The notes below the pieces were generated by a model that saw only the letters and a program-made list of their open reading frames with translations, made no database searches and was not told the origin of the DNA. A DNA stretch of 64,000 nucleotides from RFSX01 sp964591455 (GTDB lineage: Bacteria; Bacteroidota; Bacteroidia; Chitinophagales; Saprospiraceae), in the NCBI GenBank assembly GCA_964591455.1, contig CAZQDZ010000026.1, positions 1 to 64,000 on the forward strand, read 5' to 3'. This document shows, piece after piece, positions 50,620-61,371 of this stretch; position 1 is the stretch's first letter, and each line of letters starts with the position of its first letter. The position numbers were made by a program, and so were the translations under genes.

Positions 50620-53166
50620 ATGTTCTTAAGAATTATTGTCTTTTTTAGTCTTACACAATTACTTACTAACAAGCCAATGGATGCACAGATAGATACACTG
50701 AGGATTCATGAAGGATGGCAATTTCGTCAAGGCACTTCTGCAGAATGGATGAAGGCTGAAGTGCCTGGTACTGTGCAGGAGGATCTACTGCGAATGAATA
50801 GGATGCCTCACCCTTACTTCAATACCAACGAAGATAGTATCACTTGGGTAGAAGAAGCAGATTGGGTATATGAGACATCGTTTTCTATGCATCATTCTCA
50901 ATTAAACAAAGCGCATCACTTAATTTCATTTAAAGGACTGGACACCTATGCTCAGGTGTACCTCAATGGGGAACAAATTCTTTATGCAGATAATATGCAC
51001 AGACAATGGGAGGTAGATGTGCATGATAAGTTAGTGAAGAATAATACATTGAAAATAATATTCCACTCCCCTATCAAAATAGGATCTTCCTACATGGAAA
51101 AACTTCCCTGCGAATTACCTGCTGAGAATGACAGCGGAGAAATTAAGGTGATGCCCGTAGTAAGAAAAGCAGCTTTTCATTTTGGATGGGACTGGGGTCC
51201 GAGAATAGTCACAATGGGAATTTGGCGCCCTATAGAACTACTGTCATTTGATGGACCTAGGATATCAAAACTGAGGTATATAGACTTTAATCAGACTGAA
51301 GATGGAAAGTCTGCTACAGTATTAGCTGAGGTGGGAATATCTCCTGAGTATGCTGGAGAGGATACCAAAATCAAATTGTCTTGCACAGACATGAATGACA
51401 ATATTATAAATACCAGCACTTTTGATGCCGCCTCTCCGCTCACCCAACTCGAGTTTGATATAGATAATCCCCATCTCTGGTGGCCCCGAGGGCATGGAGA
51501 ACAACCGCTCTACAATCTTAATGTCTCAGTCCTTTATAGAGGGCAAGTCACTTCCAGTAAACAACTAACTATTGGACTGAGGAAAACTGAACTGATACGA
51601 GAGCCAGACAGTATAGGGACCTCATTCTACTTTAAGGTTAATGGCCAACCCATCTTCGCAAAAGGCGCAAATTACATTCCCCAAAGTCACTTTGTAAATA
51701 GTCTAACAGAGGCAGATTATTATAGAGTAATAGATGACGCAGTCAGAGCCAATATGAATATGATTAGAGTATGGGGCGGAGGTATATATGAAGAAGATAT
51801 CTTTTACAATCTATGTGATAGTCTTGGTATCATGGTATGGCAGGATATGATGTTTGCTAATACTATGTTTCCTGTGGACACTGAATTTGTAGATAATATG
51901 CTGGATGAAGTGGCAGACAATGTGATGAGACTACACCATCACCCTAGCATCATCCAGTGGTGTGGCAACAATGAGATAGAGGTAGCCTGGTATAATTGGA
52001 GTTGGCAGAAAAAATTCAACATACCAAAGAGCTACCAAACCGCTCTCAAGAACCAGTATGACGAGGTCTTTATGGTGAAGATTCCAGAGATAATAAGTCA
52101 GATAGTACCTAATCCAAATTTTACGCATACTTCTCCCCTCAGCAACTGGGGTAAATCAGAGAATTTTAATCATCATTCCATGCACTACTGGGGAGTTTTC
52201 CATGGTGAGGACCCATTCGAAGATTATGCTGTCAATGTTGGCCGATTCAATTCAGAATATGGATTTCAATCTTTTCCTAATATTTCTCTGATACAGAAGT
52301 ACTTCAATCCTAATGTCTTTGACCTAAAGAATCCACTGCTCACTCATCGCCAAAAAAGTTATAAAGGCAACCGACTTATCTACAAACATATAAAGGACTA
52401 TTACACTCAGCCTAAGGACATACTTTCCCTCAGTTATATTTCACAACTAACACAAGCAAAGGGAATCGGCTATGCTATACAAAGTCATCGTATCCAGGCT
52501 GACAGATGTATGGGAACTATATACTGGCAGCTAAATGATTGCTGGCCAGCTATCTCATGGAGCAGTGTGGATGTGGACGGCACTTGGCGAGCACTTCAGT
52601 ACGCCGCTAGAGATGCCTTCGAAGAGACAACCATTTTTGTAGAAACGACTGATAAGGATAAAACGCTATATGTCATCAATGATACGCCATCAGCTTTCCA
52701 AGCGACATGGAAGATGACTGTATATAAGAATCATAAGATCATCTTAGAGAAAAAAGGTCCTGTAGATCTTCCCGCATACTCCAATCTTCATTATGACCTC
52801 ACCCATCTAGACGAGGTCCTAGAACAGGGAGAATATGTTAAAGTAGAATTAGTGAATGAGCATCTGCACATCCGCAAAACGCATATGCTGATATTACCTA
52901 GAGATTTAGAATTAGAATATCCTCAAATTAGCATGGAATGGGAAGCGATACCAGAGGGGATAATCCTTAAGTTAAAGTCAGAAATCTTTATAAAAAACTT
53001 GTATTTATACTCCAGTTCAGAAGGGAGAATAGAAGACAATTTTTTTGATCTATACCCACAGCAAGAGAAAGATGTCATTATAAAGACAAGCATAGAGCCA
53101 ATCAAGTATTTTAAGACACTGAAGTACTACTCTCTCAATCAAATGCTAAAGGAAAACCCTGATTAA
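50620..53166 (+). CDS. GH2 family beta-mannosidase, exported
   Basis: The 848-residue enzyme has a signal peptide (residues 1-23) and follows the beta-mannosidase plan: an N-terminal jelly-roll sugar-binding domain (WVYETSF, then KGLDTYAQVYLNG), an immunoglobulin-like domain, a TIM barrel with acid/base Glu452 (WCGNNEIEVAW) and nucleophile Glu546 (NSEYGFQSFP), and C-terminal beta domains from about 660. WGGGIYEEDIFYNLCDSLGI and GTIYWQLNDCWPAISWSS are family blocks. It should release mannose from beta-mannosides in the periplasm. It starts immediately after the AhpD-like gene. Confidence 0.94.
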   Translation: MFLRIIVFFSLTQLLTNKPMDAQIDTLRIHEGWQFRQGTSAEWMKAEVPGTVQEDLLRMNRMPHPYFNTNEDSITWVEEADWVYETSFSMHHSQLNKAHHLISFKGLDTYAQVYLNGEQILYADNMHRQWEVDVHDKLVKNNTLKIIFHSPIKIGSSYMEKLPCELPAENDSGEIKVMPVVRKAAFHFGWDWGPRIVTMGIWRPIELLSFDGPRISKLRYIDFNQTEDGKSATVLAEVGISPEYAGEDTKIKLSCTDMNDNIINTSTFDAASPLTQLEFDIDNPHLWWPRGHGEQPLYNLNVSVLYRGQVTSSKQLTIGLRKTELIREPDSIGTSFYFKVNGQPIFAKGANYIPQSHFVNSLTEADYYRVIDDAVRANMNMIRVWGGGIYEEDIFYNLCDSLGIMVWQDMMFANTMFPVDTEFVDNMLDEVADNVMRLHHHPSIIQWCGNNEIEVAWYNWSWQKKFNIPKSYQTALKNQYDEVFMVKIPEIISQIVPNPNFTHTSPLSNWGKSENFNHHSMHYWGVFHGEDPFEDYAVNVGRFNSEYGFQSFPNISLIQKYFNPNVFDLKNPLLTHRQKSYKGNRLIYKHIKDYYTQPKDILSLSYISQLTQAKGIGYAIQSHRIQADRCMGTIYWQLNDCWPAISWSSVDVDGTWRALQYAARDAFEETTIFVETTDKDKTLYVINDTPSAFQATWKMTVYKNHKIILEKKGPVDLPAYSNLHYDLTHLDEVLEQGEYVKVELVNEHLHIRKTHMLILPRDLELEYPQISMEWEAIPEGIILKLKSEIFIKNLYLYSSSEGRIEDNFFDLYPQQEKDVIIKTSIEPIKYFKTLKYYSLNQMLKENPD

Positions 53167-53210
53167 TAGTTAATTTATATATTAAAAAAACTTTTTATAT
53201 GTAATTCTAA

Positions 53211-53218
53211 TATCTTTG
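53211..53218 (+). promoter_or_regulatory. -7 promoter element of the cohesin-like T9SS gene
   Basis: TATCTTTG matches TAnnTTTG and predicts a leader of about 20 nt before the ATG at 53244. It suggests separate transcription from the beta-mannosidase gene. Confidence 0.5.
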
Positions 53219-53243
53219 GCTACTAAAATAATTTAGTCTAGAT

Positions 53244-54032
53244 ATGAAACTCATTACTACCATAATTTTTACCCTTGGTTTTTCTATGTCTCTGATGGCT
53301 CAAGGAGCATTGGAAATAGAACTTAACCACAATATCAATGAAGCAACAGGAGATGACTTCGAAGTAGAATTGTCGGTGTCCAACTTCTCTGATCTTGTTT
53401 CATTCCAGCTGTTTCTCAACTGGGATGAACGTATATATAGAATAAATGAAGTGTTACTTGCCAATGAGGACTTACCCTTCTTTGATAGTAGTATCATCTT
53501 GCCATCAGAAGATGTTTCTATTCCAGACCCTGGAAAAGTAAGAATAATCTGGGCAGATTTTGCTCCAGTAACCTTACCAGATGAGACACTGCTTGTCAGA
53601 TTTTCATTCACTGCCTTAGGTCAAAGTTGTGAAATCAGTGACTTCACACTAGAGAATATAGGGGATGAAGAAAGTGAAGAGCTGCTTGTGCTAGCAAATG
53701 ATCTATCAGAAAGAGACATAGATTTCAACTCTGTCGGCATTCAAGTACCGGGTTTATCTTGTACGTCAAATACAGCAGATTTGTTAGAGATGATAGACGT
53801 TCAGACATTTCCTAATCCAGTAACACAAGACTGGAATATATCCTTTAGCCAAATAGGATCTCCAAAGCAACTTTATATCTATGACAATTTGGGTAAAATG
53901 GTATTCTCAGAATTACTGTCTGCTAACAACCAAACAATAAATCTGGGCACCTTAATCGAAGGCATCTATTTGTACAAAATTGTAGATAATGATGCACTCA
54001 TAAGTCATGGTAAGATAAATAAGATAAGGTAG
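53244..54032 (+). CDS. T9SS protein with cohesin-like domain
   Basis: The 262-residue protein has a signal peptide (MKLITTIIFTLGFSMSLMAQ). A beta-sandwich domain at residues 22-165 resembles cohesin-like folds: DDFEVELSVSNFSDLVSFQLFLNWDERI, seen here in two adjacent pieces, and LLVRFSFTALGQ. A T9SS sorting domain (VQTFPNPVTQDWNISF) takes the last 75 residues. In cellulosomes cohesins bind dockerins, but single cohesin-like domains in Bacteroidota have no proven partner. It lies between the GH2 and GH92 enzymes, so glycan-related display is possible. A terminator follows. Confidence 0.8.
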   Translation: MKLITTIIFTLGFSMSLMAQGALEIELNHNINEATGDDFEVELSVSNFSDLVSFQLFLNWDERIYRINEVLLANEDLPFFDSSIILPSEDVSIPDPGKVRIIWADFAPVTLPDETLLVRFSFTALGQSCEISDFTLENIGDEESEELLVLANDLSERDIDFNSVGIQVPGLSCTSNTADLLEMIDVQTFPNPVTQDWNISFSQIGSPKQLYIYDNLGKMVFSELLSANNQTINLGTLIEGIYLYKIVDNDALISHGKINKIR

Positions 54033-54056
54033 TTTATCGCCTTATAAGATAAATCG

Positions 54057-54090
54057 AAACCCTTTTCACAATAGAAGAGGGTTTTTTTTA
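54057..54090 (+). terminator. Intrinsic terminator after the cohesin-like gene
   Basis: AAACCCTTTTC (54057-54067) faces GAAGAGGGTTT with one G-U pair, followed by a run of T. Confidence 0.8.
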
Positions 54091-54186
54091 TACTTGTACA
54101 TTCCATTGCAAATCATAGGCAAAAACTATTATAGCGTACAATTTTTATTGAAATTCACCTATATTATTGCATAAATATATAGTCGG

Positions 54187-57102
54187 ATGTATCGTTGTAT
54201 TCTAATTAGTTTTCTATTCATATCAGTTAATAGTTTTACACAGGACGTCATTAGTTATGTGGATCCATTTATTGGGACAGGAGGACATGGACATACCTTT
54301 CCTGGGGCCACAGTGCCATATGGTATGATGCAACTCAGTCCCGATACCAGATTGACTGGATGGGATGGTTGTAGTGGTTATCACTATACAGATACTATTG
54401 TCTATGGATTCAGTCATACGCATCTCAGTGGTACAGGTGTCTCTGATTATGGTGACTTACTTCTTATGCCTTATACTGGTGATACAAACTATGACAATGG
54501 ATATCCTGGAACAGATGGCTACGGCTCCATCTTTTCAAAAGAAAATGAGACGGCCTCGCCAGGTTACTACAGTACTAGATTAGAGAAGTATGGTATCAAT
54601 GTGGCACTAACAGCTACGAGCAGAGCTGGGATGCATGAGTATACCTACCTTAAAAAAGAAGCCAGAAAGATCCTAATAGATTTAGAGCATCGAGATAAGG
54701 TGGTCGATAGCCAACTGACTTTTGTAAGTAAGACAGAAATAGAAGGCTATAGGCATTCCGATGCCTGGGCAAGTGAACAGCGATTTTACTTCGTTATCCA
54801 GTTCAATCAACCTATAAAAGCACATGAGATCCTATCTGATGGAGTAGCCAATAACAGTTTCACATCAGCTAAGGGTACCTCAATTAAAGCAGCACTTGAT
54901 TTCGGTAATAGCTCAAACACAATCAAAGTTCGCGTAGGTATCTCTTCAGTAGATATCGCAGGAGCTCGTAAGAATCTAGAAAAAGAAATTAACCATTGGG
55001 ATTTCGATCAGACCCTCTCAGAAGCAGAACAACTGTGGGCTAAAGAATTATCTAAGATCAAAGTAACAGATAACAGTAGAGAAAAGAAGACCATCTTTTA
55101 TACAGCCTTGTATCACACCATGATAGCACCAAATATCTTTTCAGATGTAGATGGAAGATATCTAGGTACAGATTTGAAAATACATCAGTCTGAAGATTAT
55201 GATCACTATACCATTTTTTCGCTTTGGGATACTTATAGGGCTTTACATCCTCTGGCTACCATTATAGATCAGAAAAGGACCAATGACTTTATAAAAACTT
55301 TTATGAGTCAGTACCAGCAAGGCGGACAGCTGCCGATGTGGGAACTCTCAGCCAATTATACTGGCTGTATGATTGGTTATCATGCTGCACCAGTAATCTC
55401 AGATGCTTACCTAAAAGGCATTACAAACTATGATGTAGATATGGCATTAGAGGCGATGGTACACAGTTCTACTGCCGATAGACTTGGCATACCAGAATAC
55501 ATAGAAAATGGGTTCTTGTCTACCGCGTATGAAGCTGAAAGTGTCTCCAAAAGTTTGGAATATGCCTACGATGACTGGACAATAGCCAAGATGGCTGAAA
55601 AAATGGGTAAAAACAAAATCGCCTCAGAATACTATCGTCGAGCTCAGTATTATAAGAATCTACTTGATCCTGAGACGCAGCACATGAGAGCCAGAAGTAA
55701 TAACAGATGGTTTTATCCTTTTGACCCCACAGAGGTCAACTTTAATTATACGGAAGCCAATTCATGGCAATACAGCTTTAGCACAGTACAGGACATCGAG
55801 GGATGGACTAAGCTCCTAGGTGGAGAACAAATAGTGATTGATAAGTTGGATGCGCTGTTCACAGCACCGCAAGAGACCTCTGGTCGTCATCAGGCAGATA
55901 TCACAGGACTGATAGGACAGTATGCTCATGGTAATGAACCTAGTCATCATATAGCCTATCTATACAATTATCTAGGACAGCCTTACAAAACCCAAAAATA
56001 TGTACGTCAGATTATGGGTGACTTATATGCAGCCTCCCCAGATGGATTATCTGGTAATGAAGATTGTGGTCAAATGAGTGCCTGGTTGGTTTTTAGTGCT
56101 ATGGGATTCTACCCCGTTGCGCCTGCAAGTAATGAATATATTATAGGCTCACCTTGGTTCGATGAAGTAGAGATATTTCTCGAAAATGGGCGCTCTATCT
56201 TGATTCAAACAGAGAATAATTCTGATGAGAATATTTACATAAATGAAGCTTATGAAGGTGAAGGTCACTATGACAAAACCTACCTCACACATGAACTCCT
56301 TATGGAGGGACCCAGTCTTTATTTTGTTATGAGTGATCAGCCTAATGAAGATTATGGGCATACTAAGGCTAATAGACCTATGAGTAGAATTGCAGATAAC
56401 GAATTGGTGCCCGTCCCAGTAATCACGAGGGGAGATAGATCATTTAGAAATGAGACTGAGATAGAAATCCAATCTGCAACTGAGGGATCCAACATATACT
56501 ACAGTCTGAATCAAGCTGAACCCAAACTATATACCGAACCCATAAAAATAAAATCTAACGCTAGTCTCACAACTTGGGCTGAAAAAGAAGGGGCCTACCC
56601 TAGCCAAAAGGCAACCAGCTACTACACTAAAATGGATACCGACAAACAAATAGAATTAGAAAATGCTTATGCGTCACAATATGCAGCAGGTGGAGACAAT
56701 GCATTAATAGATCAGATAAGGGGAGGTCAAGATTTTAGAAATGGTACTTGGCAAGGCTATGAAGGTGTAGATGCTGTGGCTATTATAGATTTAGGAAAAA
56801 AGTCCTCATTCTCAGAGGTAAGAATGGGGTTTTTGCAAGATGAAAACTCATGGATATTTATGCCTACCGACATGGAGGTTTACATAGGTCAACCAGGAAA
56901 ATGGACTCTCTTAGAGACTATTCACAATAATGTTATCAAAACAACTGACAAAGGTTCCATAGTCAAGGATTTTGTTATTCGTCAGCCTGGGCAGTCTAGA
57001 TATGTCAAAGTAGTGGCAAAAACACAAGGTGTATGTCCGCCACATCACAAGGGTGCTGGCCACAAATGCTGGGTCTTTACCGATGAAGTCATAATTAAGT
57101 AG
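54187..57102 (+). CDS. GH92 family alpha-mannosidase with C-terminal CBM-like domain
   Basis: The 971-residue exported enzyme (signal peptide of about 18 residues) matches calcium-dependent GH92 exo-alpha-mannosidases. The N-terminal beta domain opens with DPFIGTGGHGHTFPGATVPYG, shown here as two adjacent blocks, and GFSHTHLSGTGVSDYGDLLL. The helical (alpha/alpha)6 barrel holds IFSLWDTYRALHPL, MWELSANYTGCMIGYH, GNEPSHHIAYLYNYLG and GNEDCGQMSAWLVFSAMGFYP. From about residue 745 a CHB_HEX-like beta domain and an F5/8 discoidin-like domain (ending CWVFTDEVIIK) follow. It removes alpha-mannose from glycans, likely at the cell surface or in the periplasm. Confidence 0.95.
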   Translation: MYRCILISFLFISVNSFTQDVISYVDPFIGTGGHGHTFPGATVPYGMMQLSPDTRLTGWDGCSGYHYTDTIVYGFSHTHLSGTGVSDYGDLLLMPYTGDTNYDNGYPGTDGYGSIFSKENETASPGYYSTRLEKYGINVALTATSRAGMHEYTYLKKEARKILIDLEHRDKVVDSQLTFVSKTEIEGYRHSDAWASEQRFYFVIQFNQPIKAHEILSDGVANNSFTSAKGTSIKAALDFGNSSNTIKVRVGISSVDIAGARKNLEKEINHWDFDQTLSEAEQLWAKELSKIKVTDNSREKKTIFYTALYHTMIAPNIFSDVDGRYLGTDLKIHQSEDYDHYTIFSLWDTYRALHPLATIIDQKRTNDFIKTFMSQYQQGGQLPMWELSANYTGCMIGYHAAPVISDAYLKGITNYDVDMALEAMVHSSTADRLGIPEYIENGFLSTAYEAESVSKSLEYAYDDWTIAKMAEKMGKNKIASEYYRRAQYYKNLLDPETQHMRARSNNRWFYPFDPTEVNFNYTEANSWQYSFSTVQDIEGWTKLLGGEQIVIDKLDALFTAPQETSGRHQADITGLIGQYAHGNEPSHHIAYLYNYLGQPYKTQKYVRQIMGDLYAASPDGLSGNEDCGQMSAWLVFSAMGFYPVAPASNEYIIGSPWFDEVEIFLENGRSILIQTENNSDENIYINEAYEGEGHYDKTYLTHELLMEGPSLYFVMSDQPNEDYGHTKANRPMSRIADNELVPVPVITRGDRSFRNETEIEIQSATEGSNIYYSLNQAEPKLYTEPIKIKSNASLTTWAEKEGAYPSQKATSYYTKMDTDKQIELENAYASQYAAGGDNALIDQIRGGQDFRNGTWQGYEGVDAVAIIDLGKKSSFSEVRMGFLQDENSWIFMPTDMEVYIGQPGKWTLLETIHNNVIKTTDKGSIVKDFVIRQPGQSRYVKVVAKTQGVCPPHHKGAGHKCWVFTDEVIIK

Positions 57103-57269
57103 AACACATATAGATTGTCTTTATCCATATTCGTGTGCCAATCAATGGTATGTGTCGGACTAGCTACAACTCTACAATTTGATTAAGATTTCTTGATCCA
57201 ATTTGTCATTTGATAAGTTATAAATTAACTAATTTAAGTGCTTAGTTAATCACCTCAATAGCCTATCAC

Positions 57270-60200
57270 ATGAGAATCTATACAACCTTTTTCTTTTTTC
57301 TAATGTGTTCTGTTCTTTTCGGACAACTATCCAACGAAGTACAATTAAGAAGCGGTAGTGTATTACTGAGTGAGAATCTGGATGAATTTATATCAGAAGT
57401 TTCTCTCAGCAAGAATGATATTGCCCATGGAAGGTACTACAAGTTAGTCCAATTCCAATCCATTCCCTCGAAATCGGAAATAGCGGCGATGGAAAGTGAG
57501 GGTATCCAACTTTTAGAATACATCCCACACAAAGCTTACTACGTATCATTTCCAGAGTCATTCAGACCGGATAGATTGAAACGCATGAACGTGAGACATG
57601 TATCTGACATGCGAATGGATTTAATAATTTCTGATCGTATCCAAGCCAATGATATTCCAGACTGGGCTTATGTCGCCAATGATTTCATAGAGGTGTCACT
57701 GGCTGCTGATAAGAGCATAGACCATAAGACCTTATTGAGAAGCTTTGCCTATGATGATGTAGATATTACTTCGTCTAATGGATTCAATAATTATTTTATG
57801 GCGCAGATTCCTCTAGAAGATATAGAAAGAGTGGCGGCCTTGCCATACATCTTTAGTTTAGAATTAGGCCCAGGGCCTTCTATTGCTGACGAGATTCCTG
57901 GCAGAGCACTAGTAAGAGCAAACACCATAGATACTCAGACGCCGCTCGGTAGAAATTACAATGGAGAAGGTGTTGCTGTATTATGCAGAGATGATGGAAG
58001 GATTTTTGACCACGTAGATTTTCATGGTAGATTATTCCAAGATAATGATGACGCTTTTCCTGATAGAGGAACGCATGGAGATGGTGTTTCCGGTATTATG
58101 GCTGGATCAGGAAATAGAGACCCTAGGAATAGAGGTATGGCTGCAGGAGCGGATTTATATGCCGTAGATTATATTCCTAATTTTTTGGATGCTATAACGA
58201 TGCAACTCCACCGTAACAATGGTGTTTTGGTTACTAATTCCTCATACAGTAACGGCTGCAATGGTGGATATACAATTACCGCAAGTACTGTAGATGATCA
58301 GTGTTATGATAATCCAACACTGATGCATGTATTCTCTGCTGGAAATAGTAATAACAATGAGTGTGGATTTGGTGCAGGTGAACAATGGGGAAATATAACT
58401 GGTGGACATAAGCAAGGAAAGAATGTAATTGCAGTAGCCAACACTAATAAAGTGGGTGTGATAGAGAATACCAGCTCTAGAGGGCCAGCCGCAGATGGAA
58501 GAATAAAGCCAGATTTGGCTTCTAATGGAGCTTTACATGTATCTACCTCTACCAATCATAACTACCAGAATTTTGGAGGCACATCTGGTGCTGCACCTGG
58601 TATAGCTGGCGTCATGGCTATGCTACATCAAGCACATAGAGATAATAATAATGGTGAGACAGCAGATGCCGCGCTACTCAAAGCGATAATGATGAATACG
58701 GCTGATGATTTGGGTAACCCAGGTCCAGATTTCACTTTTGGATGGGGTACGGCTAATGCACTTAGAGCGGCTATAGCCATAGAAGATAGAACTTATGAAG
58801 CTGGCACGCTGACAAGAGATGAAAGAACACAATTCACGGTATCAGTTCCTGATGGTGCCAGAGAACTAAGAATCATGACTTACTGGGCTGATAGACCTGG
58901 TAGTTCTGCAAGTAACAAAGCGCTGTTAAATGATATAGATACTAGATTAACGACGCCTGATGGTATGGAACATCTACCATTGGTTCTGAATTCTTCACCA
59001 GTCCCTGCCTTACTAAGCCAGCCAGCAGTAGAAGATGAAGATCACCTTAATAACCAAGAGCAGTTATTTGTAGAAAATCCTGATGCAGGTGAGTATGTGG
59101 TTGATTTACATGGTCTGGAAGTTCCATTCGGAGATGTGGAGTATTACATTACTTGGGAAGTAAGAATGGATGAAGTAACACTTATCTATCCTTTCGGTGG
59201 TGAGCAATTAGTCGCCTCTACAGGTGAAACTGTGTATTGGGAAGCTGAACCAAATGGCTCAAGATTTACTATCAGTATCTCTGATGATAATGGTAATTCA
59301 TGGAATGAGTTAGGGTCTGCTAATGCTAATGCCCAAAGCCTGAATGTTTTTATCCCAGCATATACTTCTAATGAGGTACTCTTATCTATTACAAGAGGAA
59401 ATGAGACTGTGATTAGCGAACCTATGACAGTAACCAGAGTCCCAAGAAATTTTGAAATCTTAGAAGTCTGTGGTAATGATATGTTATTTAGTTGGGATCC
59501 AGTTCCGGGTGCAGAAAGCTATGATGTATATAGATTAGGATCAAAATATATGGAGGTGTTCACAACGGTAACTGAGAATATGACCAGAATGCCTATTTCT
59601 AATCCTTTCGAAACACAATGGTTTGCTGCTTCAGCGAACTTCCCGAATGGCATCAAAGGACGCCGAAGTGTATCTGGTAATACAGAAGAAGGACTCCTTA
59701 ATTGTAGATTGGATTTCGACTTGACGATGAGAGATGTCATGGTACCAGAAATGACAAGCTTTATCACTTGTGCTGGTTCTTTGGAAGAAACTGTTTCTGT
59801 AGTCGTTGTTAATTCAGGTAATAACCCACTGAATAATATCGAAATATCCTATCAAGTGAATGATGAGCCCGTTGTCACTGAACTTTTTACTGGAACCTTA
59901 CAGACAGAGGACACAATCCTGTACACTTTTGCAGATCCATTTACGATTACAGGCGATGGTGAATTCAATCTAAAAACATGGATTTCACATCCGAATGAAA
60001 CACTGAATTTCAATGACACCATCAACTTGATTGGACCTCTTTATCTGAGTGGTGGAGAAGATTATCCTGTGTTCGAATCATTCAGTGAGACTAATCTACC
60101 TGACTTCTGGGTCGTAGATAGCCCTGTGGATGATGTGACTTGGGTGACATCTTTTGCTTTAAGTTTACTAGGTAATCAAAGTTCTATGTTGACAATGCCA

Positions 60201-61346
60201 TTTAGTGATGTCAACAGAAATAATACAGATGATTACTTATCTATGGTGCCAGTAGACTTATCACCTGCTGGTGATGATGCGCTAATTCTATCGTTTGAAA
60301 TGGCATATTTCCATAATCAGGAAGACGATGATGCCTTACTTATAGATGTTAGTACTGATTGTGGCGCTACATTCTCTGACACTATCTATCAGAAGAGAGG
60401 TGCAGAGCTAAATACAACAAACATACCTTTTGAGATGCCAGATAGTCCGATAAACTGGGCGAAGCAGGAAGTTGATATTTCCCAATTCAGAGGTAATGAT
60501 CAAGTTATATTTAGAATAATCGGCGATAGTGATAGAGGTACAGATTTATTCATAGATAACGTGAATATTACTGAAAGAGCTATTCAGTTACCGGCAGCTA
60601 ACTTAGATGTTCCAAATATTACGTACTGCCAATTAGAACCTGTAAGGGTAAGTGCTATAACCTCAGGAGTGCTTCTAGACTTTGATTGGAATTTTGGTGC
60701 ATTTGCTTTGCCACCAACTTCAGATCAGTCAGGTCCTCATCAGATAGCTTATTTCTTGCCTGGTGAAAAAACAATCACACTTAATCTATCCAATGAAGCT
60801 GGAACGATTACCGAAACAGCGGTGATACAGGTGATAGATGTACCTGGTGGTGGCTTTAGCGTGGACGAAGTTGGCGCTGGGACATTCCAATTCAACGGTA
60901 ACTTTACTGATGTGACTTCTATCTTCTGGGAATTTGGAGATGGCCAATTCAGTACGCAGCAGAACCCACAACATACCTTCAATCAACAAGGCACTTATGA
61001 TGTCATCGTTACTGTAACCAATAGATGTGGGACAAGAGTATTGACGACAACGGTTGTCGTAGAGACTACCAGTACGAATGAGTTGGAAGGACTATTGGAG
61101 GTAGGTATAGCGCCTAATCCTAATCAAGGATCATTTGTACTTTCTATAGAATCAGGAAACCAAGAAAACCTGAATATGAGTATAGTCAATGCAACTGGTC
61201 AAAAGGTGCATACTCAGAACATAACCTTACAGAGTGGTCGTCAGCATATTCAAATAGATAATGATGAGATGGTACCTGGTCTATACTGGGTTAACTTATC
61301 AAACGAAAAAGGTGTTAAAACAATCCGTATGGTTATCATTGAATGA
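57270..61346 (+). CDS. T9SS-secreted subtilisin-like (S8) serine protease
   Basis: The 1358-residue protein has a signal peptide (ending LFGQ) and a propeptide-like region to about 225. The S8 catalytic domain carries Asp241/242 (VLCRDDGRIFDHVDF), His269 (THGDGVSGIMAG) and Ser439 (GGTSGAAPGIAGV). Asp241 or Asp242 could be the catalytic Asp; the usual D[ST]G is replaced by DDG. A beta domain of the proprotein-convertase type follows (about 500-630), then FnIII-like and MAM-like modules, a PKD domain near 1195-1270 (WEFGDGQFSTQQNPQHTF) and a T9SS domain (VGIAPNPNQGSFVLS). It should be a secreted protease. Confidence 0.93.
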   Translation: MRIYTTFFFFLMCSVLFGQLSNEVQLRSGSVLLSENLDEFISEVSLSKNDIAHGRYYKLVQFQSIPSKSEIAAMESEGIQLLEYIPHKAYYVSFPESFRPDRLKRMNVRHVSDMRMDLIISDRIQANDIPDWAYVANDFIEVSLAADKSIDHKTLLRSFAYDDVDITSSNGFNNYFMAQIPLEDIERVAALPYIFSLELGPGPSIADEIPGRALVRANTIDTQTPLGRNYNGEGVAVLCRDDGRIFDHVDFHGRLFQDNDDAFPDRGTHGDGVSGIMAGSGNRDPRNRGMAAGADLYAVDYIPNFLDAITMQLHRNNGVLVTNSSYSNGCNGGYTITASTVDDQCYDNPTLMHVFSAGNSNNNECGFGAGEQWGNITGGHKQGKNVIAVANTNKVGVIENTSSRGPAADGRIKPDLASNGALHVSTSTNHNYQNFGGTSGAAPGIAGVMAMLHQAHRDNNNGETADAALLKAIMMNTADDLGNPGPDFTFGWGTANALRAAIAIEDRTYEAGTLTRDERTQFTVSVPDGARELRIMTYWADRPGSSASNKALLNDIDTRLTTPDGMEHLPLVLNSSPVPALLSQPAVEDEDHLNNQEQLFVENPDAGEYVVDLHGLEVPFGDVEYYITWEVRMDEVTLIYPFGGEQLVASTGETVYWEAEPNGSRFTISISDDNGNSWNELGSANANAQSLNVFIPAYTSNEVLLSITRGNETVISEPMTVTRVPRNFEILEVCGNDMLFSWDPVPGAESYDVYRLGSKYMEVFTTVTENMTRMPISNPFETQWFAASANFPNGIKGRRSVSGNTEEGLLNCRLDFDLTMRDVMVPEMTSFITCAGSLEETVSVVVVNSGNNPLNNIEISYQVNDEPVVTELFTGTLQTEDTILYTFADPFTITGDGEFNLKTWISHPNETLNFNDTINLIGPLYLSGGEDYPVFESFSETNLPDFWVVDSPVDDVTWVTSFALSLLGNQSSMLTMPFSDVNRNNTDDYLSMVPVDLSPAGDDALILSFEMAYFHNQEDDDALLIDVSTDCGATFSDTIYQKRGAELNTTNIPFEMPDSPINWAKQEVDISQFRGNDQVIFRIIGDSDRGTDLFIDNVNITERAIQLPAANLDVPNITYCQLEPVRVSAITSGVLLDFDWNFGAFALPPTSDQSGPHQIAYFLPGEKTITLNLSNEAGTITETAVIQVIDVPGGGFSVDEVGAGTFQFNGNFTDVTSIFWEFGDGQFSTQQNPQHTFNQQGTYDVIVTVTNRCGTRVLTTTVVVETTSTNELEGLLEVGIAPNPNQGSFVLSIESGNQENLNMSIVNATGQKVHTQNITLQSGRQHIQIDNDEMVPGLYWVNLSNEKGVKTIRMVIIE

Positions 61347-61371
61347 TATCCAGCATTTTTGATATAATTAT

